Part shown: in pieces, positions 8,647 to 17,000 of the stretch
Layout: the number at the start of each line of letters is the position of its first letter
Position numbering within the stretch: position 1 is the stretch's first letter
NCBI GenBank assembly: GCA_947371275.1
Contig: CANBOV010000024.1
Coordinates: 1 to 36,063, forward strand
Direction of reading: 5' to 3'
DNA: 36,063 nt
From: Flavobacteriaceae bacterium
GTDB taxonomy: Bacteria > Bacteroidota > Bacteroidia > Flavobacteriales > Flavobacteriaceae
Notes under the pieces: model-generated
Databases searched by the model: none
Told to the model about the DNA's origin: nothing
What the model saw: the letters and a program-made list of their open reading frames with translations, nothing else
Program-made: the position numbers and the translations under genes

Positions 8647-9915
8647 TTAGAAATAGTAAACGCATGAAATTAAAGCTCTCATGTTTCCTACTGTTTTTGC
8701 GTTAGCCCCAGCAGAACCATCAGATTTCAGGTCACCCCAAGTCGCGGCAGTATATTCAATTTCTGGACTTAGTCTGAATTTATTTTGTTTGAAGTCAACT
8801 CTACCCGAAAGTCTCCAAACATTATCTACTACTCTTGTGGAGGCAGTAGAAGTCCCATTAATTCCTCTCATGTAAAAAGCAGTAGCTCCATCTTTACCGG
8901 TACCTCCGTTTGATGTTTTACCGAAGAACAATCCTGGTGCTATTTTTTTACCGTTACTGGCTATATCGAACCAGAAAGAAGTTGTTTTGGAAGCTTCGTA
9001 TTTTTCAATACCCCCTGTTTGGGTATACCCAGCAAAACCGCCTAACATCACTAAGTTGTTCATATTTTTTCCTGTGATACCATATCCTTTGATGGAGAAT
9101 TTATCATTTGAGAATTTGAAATACCCGACTACTGAAGTACTAGTTACTTTTTGCGTAGTGGCTAGGTTATTGGATACGGTTAAAGGTTGTAGTGATTTAT
9201 ACTCTGCACCTAGTCCGGCGATCCAATTTTTGTTTTTGTATTGGAACTGACCGTGAAGTGTTGGTAACGACGAGTTGGTTGAAGCGGCGTTTTGCGTACC
9301 AGTATTGGCGGTAGGTGTGGTAAACTCTCTTTCTTTATAGGCTGTTAAAGCAAAAGACAATTCTTTGGTTAAATTTTGTTTAAGGCGCACTTGCGAAGCC
9401 CAACCAAAAGGGTTGAATAAAATACCTGTATTAAAGTTGGCCACGCCTGGCATTACTTCAGGAATAAACGTTGGATACCATGTTTGTCCCATGGTTAACG
9501 ATGTTTTTTGCCATTCCATGTTGATGGTTGCATGACGTAAACGAAAGAGCCCGATAGTCGATTCGGTATTCCCAAAGAAGTCACCCTCCAAATTTCCGGT
9601 CATTTTGGCTCCCCAAACATTTGGTCCTTTAATTTTAGTTCCTAGACGAGATACAATGGCTAAGAAATTGGATGACCCAGCATCATTTAGGTCGGTTCCG
9701 TTGGCATCTAGCGATTTGTCTAGTGGATAAAGGTTAAGATTGTACTCTCTTACTTGAGCCGTCTTGCGCGTATCCCAAATATAATCGGAACGTACAAAAC
9801 CGTAAAGGCTAACATCCCATTCTTTTTCTGCTGTCGCCGTTGTTGTTGGCGTTGCTGTTTGTGCCTTTCCATAGAAAGATAATACAGCAAAGGAGATGGT
9901 CAATAATTTTTTCAT
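8647..9915 (-). CDS. Outer-membrane porin, DcaP-like beta-barrel
   Basis: A 422-aa outer-membrane protein. The N-terminus MKKLLTISFAVLSFYGKAQ is a Sec signal peptide with likely cleavage after KAQ, followed by a Thr/Ala-rich spacer and a run of amphipathic strands ending in the aromatic terminus VYYF, a typical barrel-insertion signal. WDVSLYGFVRSDYIWDTR and the FFGNTESTIGLFRLRHA / MGQTWYPTF segments recall DcaP-type porins, which are linked to uptake of small carboxylates. It is the second gene of the locus and would supply the outer-membrane step for the MFS carrier and the CoA ligases. The 95 bp before it hold an alternating AT tract (about 9984-9996) and AT-rich DNA, so an own promoter is possible. 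Substrate is inferred from context. Confidence 0.85.
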   Translation of the reverse strand: MKKLLTISFAVLSFYGKAQTATPTTTATAEKEWDVSLYGFVRSDYIWDTRKTAQVREYNLNLYPLDKSLDANGTDLNDAGSSNFLAIVSRLGTKIKGPNVWGAKMTGNLEGDFFGNTESTIGLFRLRHATINMEWQKTSLTMGQTWYPTFIPEVMPGVANFNTGILFNPFGWASQVRLKQNLTKELSFALTAYKEREFTTPTANTGTQNAASTNSSLPTLHGQFQYKNKNWIAGLGAEYKSLQPLTVSNNLATTQKVTSTSVVGYFKFSNDKFSIKGYGITGKNMNNLVMLGGFAGYTQTGGIEKYEASKTTSFWFDIASNGKKIAPGLFFGKTSNGGTGKDGATAFYMRGINGTSTASTRVVDNVWRLSGRVDFKQNKFRLSPEIEYTAATWGDLKSDGSAGANAKTVGNMRALISCVYYF

Positions 9916-10010
9916 AATTTATAGATTGGTTTGGTTGATTTAACGAGACCAAATTCAACAATTTGTATTATGAAAAAAATTTTAATATATATATATGTTA
10001 ACCTATATAG

Positions 10011-10430
10011 TTAATCTTTGAAACGTTCCCATTTTATTAGCATGAACTTATCTCCTAATTCGGTTATAATCATCCCTGCTCCTGATAGATGGTCTTTATT
10101 TTTTAGATATTCTACTAATTCTAAGTGATTGTATATCTTATAGGTGGGATGGTAATCTGTGTGATTGGGCTTTGTTACTTTATACTCCCTTACCCAATTA
10201 CTTACCGTAACATGTGACACCCCTATAATCCGTTCAATTTCGCGGTAACTAAGACCTTCTAAGTATAATTGAAGTGCTTTGGTCACGTAGTAACTGTCTA
10301 TCTTTTTTCCCATCTTGTTGACGGTGAAGAAGTAATTGCATTTTTTACATAAATACCTTTGTCTGTCTTTGATGACACCACTTTTGACTATGGCATCGTT
10401 TTGGCATTTAGGGCAGGCTAAAATCTCCAT
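10011..10430 (-). CDS. Zinc-ribbon/HTH protein related to the IS1 InsA transposase subunit, probable domesticated regulator
   Basis: A 139-aa protein. Residues 1-35 form a zinc ribbon with Cys6, Cys9, Cys28 and Cys31 (CPKC and CKKC), like the N-terminus of IS1-type InsA. Residues about 45-82 form a helix-turn-helix (YREIERIIGVSHVTVSNWVREY). The last 50 or so residues are not transposase-like and include a short basic/aromatic end (FMLIKWERFKD). No InsB/DDE partner or IS ends lie nearby, and the gene heads the short-chain acid operon in the same direction. I therefore read it as a DNA-binding regulator derived from a transposase subunit rather than a mobile element. Being at the operon head next to a palindrome, it may control itself and the porin/acs genes; that is inference. 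Confidence 0.75.
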   Translation of the reverse strand: MEILACPKCQNDAIVKSGVIKDRQRYLCKKCNYFFTVNKMGKKIDSYYVTKALQLYLEGLSYREIERIIGVSHVTVSNWVREYKVTKPNHTDYHPTYKIYNHLELVEYLKNKDHLSGAGMIITELGDKFMLIKWERFKD

Positions 10431-10446
10431 ATATATAAATTTTGCA

Positions 10447-10475
10447 TAAATATACTATTTTAGCAACAATACAAA
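10447..10475 (-). promoter_or_regulatory. Candidate Bacteroidota-type promoter for the InsA-like gene and operon
   Basis: Reading the minus strand, TTTG (10472-10475) is followed after 17 nt by TATATTTA (10447-10454), close to the Bacteroidota pattern TTG - 17 to 23 nt - TAnnTTTG (last base A instead of G). The start codon of the InsA-like gene lies 16 bp downstream. Identified by eye only. Confidence 0.4.
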
Positions 10476-10501
10476 AACATTATTACTATTTTTTTTAGTT
10501 C

Positions 10502-10524
10502 AAAATTGCAGAGTATGCAATTTT
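10502..10524. promoter_or_regulatory. Perfect 9-bp inverted repeat, operator-like
   Basis: AAAATTGCA (10502-10510) and TGCAATTTT (10516-10524) form a perfect inverted repeat with a 5-bp spacer in the divergent region. It sits about 27 bp upstream of the -33-like element of the minus-strand operon. A related half-site, ATTTTGCAT, lies around 10439-10447 across the presumed start site. This arrangement fits a dimeric regulator. There is no T-run to suggest a terminator. Confidence 0.4.
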
Positions 10525-10635
10525 ATTGGGTTATTATTACAGCATAGTTATAAAAAAACCCATTTGAAGTAGGAAGGCGTTTTTACCACTATTTCTTTCA
10601 AAACTATTGAGGTCTCCAACAAAATAAATAGGATT

Positions 10636-10671
10636 GGTATCATTCTTGTGTAGTCACTAAGAAGTGATACC
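10636..10671. promoter_or_regulatory. Imperfect 12-bp inverted repeat upstream of the lipocalin-like gene
   Basis: GGTATCATTCTT (10636-10647) pairs with AAGAA-TGATACC (10659-10671) with one bulged G at 10664 and an 11-nt loop. It ends 12 bp before a TATCTTTG promoter-like element, so it would overlap the -33 region of the plus-strand gene at 10714. It could be an operator. No T-run follows it on the plus strand. Confidence 0.35.
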
Positions 10672-10682
10672 TAAATAAAACG

Positions 10683-10690
10683 TATCTTTG
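10683..10690 (+). promoter_or_regulatory. Candidate -7 element (TATCTTTG)
   Basis: An exact match to the Bacteroidota -7 consensus TAnnTTTG, 23 bp before the ATG at 10714. No clear TTG is seen at the expected distance upstream, so this is half a promoter at best. Confidence 0.35.
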
Positions 10691-10713
10691 ATTACCTACT
10701 TAAATTAAAATTT

Positions 10714-11133
10714 ATGAAAACACATACACTTTACTTCTTAGTTTTTAACCTATTTATTATGGGCAAAGCAACAGCACAAGGTTTTGTTGAAAAGGATGTA
10801 ATTGGCAATTGGATTGTTACTGAAGTTACCTCTACTAAGGCGAATAATGAAACCCAATTAAAAGTGGTCGCAGGATTTAAGAACAGTACGTTTATTTTTA
10901 ATGCTGATCATAGCTTTGTATTGCAAACACAAGACAAATCAATTTACATGACGATGCTGACCCGACAATTGGTTAAAGCACAATGGCAGTTTACAGATGC
11001 AACGGATGAAATTATGGTTGGGAGTCCACAAAATCATTATAGTATTTTAAAAATACAATTAGAACACAAAGGGGACACAACATTATTCAACTTAGAAGAC
11101 AGCGGGATTCGATTGGTTGTTCAGAAAAAATAG
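10714..11133 (+). CDS. Exported lipocalin-like protein of unknown function
   Basis: A 139-aa protein with an N-terminal signal sequence (MKTHTLYFLVFNLFIMGKATAQ, probable cleavage after TAQ) and no lipobox Cys, so it is likely periplasmic. The mature part starts KDVIGNWIVTEV and has regularly alternating strands such as FIFNADHSFVLQT and AQWQFTDATDEIMVG. This is the pattern of the small lipocalin-like proteins (about 120 aa, with a GxW near the start) common in Bacteroidota. No catalytic residue or ligand can be assigned. It is divergent from the acid-utilisation operon and has its own candidate -7 element. It is 52 bp before a small membrane ORF on the same strand. Confidence 0.72.
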   Translation: MKTHTLYFLVFNLFIMGKATAQGFVEKDVIGNWIVTEVTSTKANNETQLKVVAGFKNSTFIFNADHSFVLQTQDKSIYMTMLTRQLVKAQWQFTDATDEIMVGSPQNHYSILKIQLEHKGDTTLFNLEDSGIRLVVQKK

Positions 11134-11185
11134 TTCCTTCTTATCTTAAACTACTCCAATTTAAAACAAAAATTAATAAATAAAT

Positions 11186-11350
11186 ATGCGACTTTATTTT
11201 CCACTAGTGTTAGGGCCTTTATTTTTGTTTTATGTTATTTATTTGGGCCTTATAAAAAAAGAGCTGAAACAAAACTTGACTACTGTAGTGTATCCTGGAT
11301 TGTTCTTTATTGCAGTATGGATACTGTTGTATTACTTGTTAGTTCATTAA
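11186..11350 (+). CDS. Small hydrophobic protein, 54 aa, two predicted helices
   Basis: An ATG-initiated frame of 54 codons that ends in TAA at 11348-11350. The product has two hydrophobic stretches (about residues 4-22 and 36-52) separated by a basic loop KKELKQN, consistent with a hairpin in the inner membrane with its loop in the cytoplasm. It follows the lipocalin-like gene by 52 bp on the same strand. No family is recognised. Support comes from the membrane-like composition and its fit in an otherwise empty gap; a chance AT-rich ORF cannot be excluded. Confidence 0.5.
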   Translation: MRLYFPLVLGPLFLFYVIYLGLIKKELKQNLTTVVYPGLFFIAVWILLYYLLVH

Positions 11351-11536
11351 TTACTATAATTACACTGCTATTCTGCTATTGGTTTTCCATCATCACAATA
11401 TGTTAAATTCTTAAATAGTCCTTATTTTACTAGGTTTACAATGATTTCTGTATTATCTTTAACCATGTAATACCACCACAATATTTAAACAACCTAATCA
11501 TAGGTCAAAATCTTTGGCCTTATAATACTATTGTTT
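11351..11536. other. Intergenic region upstream of the PAS sensor gene
   Basis: 186 bp of AT-rich DNA. It holds a near-perfect 19-bp palindrome (11502-11520, 8-bp arms with one G-T pair and a 3-nt centre) ending 16 bp before the sensor start codon, and a TATCTTTA element near 11454-11461. Either could contribute to a promoter or operator. No additional gene seen. Confidence 0.3.
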
Positions 11537-13957
11537 ATGAGATGGATGCGTATGACCAAGTTAACCTATATAGGCTTCTTTACAGCCTTGGTTGTACTCC
11601 TATTTCTAAGTGTCTTTTCTTTTTTATCCTTTAAACAAAATAACGACAATGATAATTGGGTTAGGCAAACCTATCACGTGATGCATACTAGCAGCCAATT
11701 ATGGTCTACTATAAAAGACGCTGAAACTTCTCAAAGAGGTTTTATAATAACCGGAGATTCAAATTATTTAGTTCTACTATCCTCTACAATTCCAGAGCGT
11801 GATCAGCTTTTTAAGCATCTTAAATATGATATACGAGACAATTCTCTTCAAAGTAAGAGACTTATTGCTATTGGTGAATTAATCCAAAAGAAATATGCTT
11901 GTATCTACGCCAACATAGCTATTAGGCACAAATCTGGATTACAAGGAGCAATTGAATCCATTAATACAGGCCGTGGGAAAGTTATCATGGATAGCCTTAG
12001 AGAGAATTTTAAAAAATTTGACGAAGAAGAAACTCTTTTGCTTCAAAAAAGATCATTAAAAAAAACACAGTCGTATCATAACATCAAAGTAGTTTTATTT
12101 CTTGGGGTTATTTTTATTGTTTTTATTTTCTTGATGACCTTTTTTTCCCTCTTTAAACAAATAAAATACCGTAAGCGTAATGAGGAGGCTTTATTTATTC
12201 AAAACGATTGGTTTACACAAACCCTCATTAGCTTAGGAGATGGAGTTATTACCACTGACGTTAATGGTATCATCACTATGATAAATAAAGCAGCCTGCGT
12301 TATTACCGGTTGGGGGATGTATGACGCCATTGGTGAGCCAATAGAAGAAGTATTTCATATTATTAACCCATTAACCGAAGAACGAACCATAAATCCTGCT
12401 TTAGCGGCGCTTGAAAAAAAGAAAGTGGTATTGTTGGAGGAAAACACTATGTTGGTAAAGAAAGATGGTACTAAAATATACATAGATGATAGTGGTGCTC
12501 CTATACATAAAAAAGAAGGAGATATTATTGGGGCTGTTTTAATCTTTCGAGACATTACAGAGAAAAAGAAAGCTGTAGAAGAACGGGATATGTTTTATAA
12601 CTTATCTATTGACCTAATAGGTATTGCTAGTACTGATGGTTATTTCAAAAATATTAATCCAGCATTTGAAAAAACATTCGGATATGCTCCTGAAGAATTT
12701 TTATCCAACAGTTTTTTGAAGTACATTCACCCAAATGATCTAGATAAAACCAATGTTGAAATAAGCAAATTAGCACTAGGAGAAGCAACTATTGATTTTG
12801 TAAATCGCTATTTATGCAAAAACGGAGATTACAAATGGATCGAATGGAATGTTATCCCACTAGGCGAATTATTGTATGCTACCGGAAGAGATATAACTGA
12901 ACGCAAAAAAGCAGCTGAAGCCTTAGCAGCTACCTTTAGTAAATTTTATCAAGTTTTAGAATCTACTCCTGTATCTATAGTAATCACTGATACCATTACA
13001 AGAAAGATAATTTATGTAAATGACTCATTCTGTATGATGACAGGATACACTAAATCTTTTGTTATTGGCAAGAGTTCCCTTGAATTACAATTGATCGATA
13101 AAAATGAATCTCATCACATACTTGAAAAAATAAACAGCATTGGATTTCATGAAAAAAACATGGAAACCCAATTAACAAAGAAAGATGGTCAACAAATAGA
13201 TGTACTTTTTTCAGTTGAAAAATTAGAAATCGAAGGCAACTTATGTTATATAGGCTCATTAATCGATATTACAGAACGTAAAAGAGCTGAAAATGACATA
13301 ATGCGTATGAACCAAAGTCTTGAAAAACGTGTTGAAAAAAGAACAGTCGAAATTGAAAAGCAAAAACGTTTTACGGATGATATATTAAATAAAATACCAA
13401 CCGAAATAGTTGTCTATGATGCCAAAGAACAATATCTATATGTTAATCCGAAGGGAATAGAAAACAATGAAGAAAGGTCTTGGATTATAGGAAAAACAGA
13501 CTTTGACTATTGTAAATATAAAGGTTATGATACAGACATTGCCATTAGAAGACATGAATCCTTTAAAGAAGTTAAGAAAAACAAAACAACGGAATGGATT
13601 GATGAAATAACAAGCGCGGATGGAACTCCTATTTTTATGTTAAGGGTATTACGAGCATTGGAAGGAAATAAAAAATTCATTTTAACAGGCTATGACATCA
13701 CTGACTTAAAAATAGCGGAACAAGAAAAACAAGAATATATCAACAATTTAGAAGAAATGATGTTTATTACCTCGCACAAAATGCGACACCCTGTTACCCA
13801 AATTATGGGAATAGAAAGTTTGCTCAATTTTACTTTGAGTAAAGAGGAATTAGAAAAAGTGATTGGTTATATCAAAGAATCTGTAGGTTCATTAGACACG
13901 TTTACCCGTGAACTAACGTTGTTTATTCACAACTCAAAAAAGAATGAAACTAAATAA
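11537..13957 (+). CDS. CHASE3-multi-PAS sensor protein with a phospho-acceptor helix but no ATPase domain
   Basis: An 806-aa inner-membrane sensor counted from the ATG at 11537 (a TTG at 11531 is also possible). Layout: membrane helix about 9-30; periplasmic CHASE3 domain about 40-170 with the DAETSQRGFIITGD signature; second helix about 180-202; then PAS domains near 220-345, 345-455, 465-585 and 620-720. The PAC ends are marked by ILIFRDITEKKK-, ATGRDITERKK-, GSLIDITERKR- and TGYDITDLK-type motifs, and a coiled coil separates PAS3 and PAS4. The C-terminus has an H-box-like TSHKMRHPVTQIMG with His747, but only 59 residues follow. No N, G1 or G2 box of a HATPase domain exists here or in the next 85 bp in any frame. 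It may dimerise with, or be phosphorylated by, another kinase. It stands alone, with no receiver gene beside it. Confidence 0.85.
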   Translation: MRWMRMTKLTYIGFFTALVVLLFLSVFSFLSFKQNNDNDNWVRQTYHVMHTSSQLWSTIKDAETSQRGFIITGDSNYLVLLSSTIPERDQLFKHLKYDIRDNSLQSKRLIAIGELIQKKYACIYANIAIRHKSGLQGAIESINTGRGKVIMDSLRENFKKFDEEETLLLQKRSLKKTQSYHNIKVVLFLGVIFIVFIFLMTFFSLFKQIKYRKRNEEALFIQNDWFTQTLISLGDGVITTDVNGIITMINKAACVITGWGMYDAIGEPIEEVFHIINPLTEERTINPALAALEKKKVVLLEENTMLVKKDGTKIYIDDSGAPIHKKEGDIIGAVLIFRDITEKKKAVEERDMFYNLSIDLIGIASTDGYFKNINPAFEKTFGYAPEEFLSNSFLKYIHPNDLDKTNVEISKLALGEATIDFVNRYLCKNGDYKWIEWNVIPLGELLYATGRDITERKKAAEALAATFSKFYQVLESTPVSIVITDTITRKIIYVNDSFCMMTGYTKSFVIGKSSLELQLIDKNESHHILEKINSIGFHEKNMETQLTKKDGQQIDVLFSVEKLEIEGNLCYIGSLIDITERKRAENDIMRMNQSLEKRVEKRTVEIEKQKRFTDDILNKIPTEIVVYDAKEQYLYVNPKGIENNEERSWIIGKTDFDYCKYKGYDTDIAIRRHESFKEVKKNKTTEWIDEITSADGTPIFMLRVLRALEGNKKFILTGYDITDLKIAEQEKQEYINNLEEMMFITSHKMRHPVTQIMGIESLLNFTLSKEELEKVIGYIKESVGSLDTFTRELTLFIHNSKKNETK

Positions 13958-14042
13958 CGATGAAATGCACTTTTTTTTAACATTTGATTAGGGTTTTTAA
14001 AAAGTAAGTTGTTTAACGGCTAACAGATTTAATTTCCCTCCT

Positions 14043-17000
14043 ATGTACAAGAATTTTACTTCATCAACTGTGAAGAAAGTTTATCTTTTTTTCATCTTAT
14101 TATTCGCCCTACATGTAAATTCTCAAACCACTTGTGCTACCGCTTTACCGTTAACTATTAATGGTCCCTGTGCTTCTTTAGTCCCTGTAACGGATACCAC
14201 TCAAGACCTACCAAACATTAACAATGCTTGCGGCACTGTCACCTTTGGTCAAGAAATATGGTATAAATTTACGGTTACGGGAGGCCCATTGAATGTAAAA
14301 ATAAAAGTCGATTCCATAGACCGAAACTTATATTTGCAGTTGATGTCTTCAACAGCTCCTTGCACTGGTTTAACACAGATAGCCTGCGCCAATAGCGATA
14401 CCGCATCCAATTCTTCTCAAACCGAAACGATTAATCAAACTTTAGCTAATGGTACATATTATCTTAAAGTAGTAAATGTTGGCGGAGGTACCAGTATGAC
14501 CATAGATACTTTGTGTATAACTTCAATCGTAAACCCTTGTACTTCTGTAACTAATATAGCTGCCTGTGGCACAACCATCAGTACTACTATTCCCGTTGGA
14601 ACAGGTTCTTATGCCAATCTTGCTTGTGGTAATACGGCTGCAGGAATGGAAAAAATCTATACTTTTACTCCTACCCTTACGGGCAATTACACCATACAAC
14701 AAAACAGCGCATATACTAGTATTAACTACCAAGTCAAACCTGTCTCAAGTGGTTGTAGTGCGACCGGTTGGACCTGTATAGGAAATCTTCTTAATGCTAC
14801 TAGCAGCGGGACTTTTGCCTTAACTGCTGGAACACAATATTATATATTAGTAGACCCTCAAACTACTGCTGGTGGAACTGTTAGTTTTATAATTACCTGT
14901 GGTGTTCCCATAATATTTAATGATGACTGTACTAATGCAACGACGGTTAGTGTTAACCCTTCTAATATTTGTGCCGTAACCGCAGCTGGTAATACAACGG
15001 CGGCAACTGAATCTTTACCAGGTTGTTCTGGTACAGCAGATGATGATGTGTGGTATCAATTCACTGCTACTAATAATACTCAGATAATTACGGTTACTCC
15101 TGGCACCCTTGTGGATGCTGTTTTTGAAGTATTTGATGGTACTTGTGGCAGTTTTGTTAGTATTTTGTGTCAAGATGCGACTACAGGAAGTGCTGTAGAA
15201 ACTACGCCCCTTTCGGGCTTAACCATTGGAAATATTTATTACGTTAGAGTACATAGCTCAGCCAATGGAAGTGGACAGGGAACATTTACTATTTGTGTTG
15301 CTTCTCCACCTAATCCTTGTTCCTCAGTAACAGCTATTGATGCCTGTGGAACAACCATCAATCAAGCAATTCAAGCAGGTTATGGAAGTTACAACGACTT
15401 TATGTGTGGCAATGATACTCCGGGTGTAGAACACTTGTATATTTTCACTCCCAATGTTACTGGAAATTATTACATCCAACAGAATAGTGCATATGCCCCT
15501 ATTGATTACCAGATTAAATTAGTTGATAACGGCTGTAATGAAAATGGTTGGAGTTGTATAGGCAACTTAACTGGAAACGCAATTAGTCCGAATATATACA
15601 TGATTGCAGGTAATGAATATTACATCATGATTGATCCAACTACCATTACTGGTGGAACGGTTAATTTTACTTTGGCTTGTATCCCTACACCGCCCATTAA
15701 TGATGATTGTCAAGGTGCTATAAATGTAACCGTTAACCCTACTTCGGTATGTGCTACTAGTACTAATGGAACCACCATTGGAGCTACAGAGACCCAACCC
15801 GGCTGTTCGGGCACAGCAGATGATGATGTTTGGTATAAATTTACAGCTACGAGTACTACACATGTAATAACGGTAACCCCAAATAGTCTTTACGATCCTG
15901 TTTTTGAAGTATTTGACGGGAGTTGTAATGGAGGATTGACGAGTATATTATGTAATGATAACACGAGTGGTACGACCATAGAAGCGGGAACAATCAGTGG
16001 ATTGGTCATAGGTACTAAATACTTCGTAAGAGTCTATAGCAATCCGGATGCTGCAGGATTTGGAACCTTTAACATTTGTATTACAACACCACCGAATCCT
16101 TGTACCAGCATTACTACGGGCATTACTTGTGGCACACCGATTTCGACTACTATACCTTCCGGTTTTGGTAGTTATGCGGTATCGAGTTGTGGCATTTTAA
16201 CCAATGGTAAAGAAAAGATATATTCCTTTATTCCTGCCACAACGGCTAGTTATACTATAGCGCAAAACAGCTCTTTTTCGGGGATTGATTACCAATTTAA
16301 AGAAGCATCCTTAGGCTGTGACGAATATAACTGGAATTGTATTTCTACTTTGAATGGAGCTTCTACAAGTCCGTATTTTACTCTAACTGCAGGAATAGAA
16401 TATTACATTTTGCTTGACCCAGAATTGACTACAGGAGGAATAATTAATTTCAGCATTACTTGTGGAGTCATTCCTCCAGATAATGATGAACCTTGTGCTG
16501 CGTTTCCTCTTCCTGTTACTTTGACTTGTAATTACGATATATATTCCAACACTAATGCGAGTAGTAGCCTATATGTAGGCGATCCTAGTTGTGCTAATTA
16601 TGTAAATAATGATGTTTGGTTTTATGTTGTTGTGCCTTCCACTGGAATGGTTGTCATTGATACTCAAAATGCTGATGTTACCAACAGTGGTGTTGCAATA
16701 TATGAAGGTGATTGCAGTATCCTCACAGAAATTAGCTGTGATGATGATAGTAGTGGTAATCCTTTGATGTCGACGGTAAGTGTTTCAAGTAGAACTCCTG
16801 GTGAAGTACTATATGTGCGTTTTTGGGAAAATGGCGGTGGTAGTAGCGGTAACTTTGGTATCTGTGCAACTACCCCTCCTCCTTGTGATGAACCTACAGT
16901 CCAAGCGACCAATTTTACTTTTGACAGTATTAGTAGTAGCGCAATTACTGCTAGTTTTAATGGCAATGCATCGGGTTATTTAATAATACAGTCGACCCAA

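Noticed and set aside
9984..9996. Alternating AT tract as a replication origin or recombination site.
   Set aside because: Too short, and AT runs are common in this AT-rich intergenic DNA; no DnaA-box cluster or dif-like site nearby.
10011..10430. An insertion sequence of the IS1 family.
   Set aside because: Only the InsA-like DNA-binding part is present. No DDE subunit, terminal inverted repeats or target duplication were seen in the flanks.
11531..11536. TTG at 11531 as start of the PAS sensor.
   Set aside because: An ATG two codons later gives the same protein without the rare start; no ribosome-binding signal favours the TTG.
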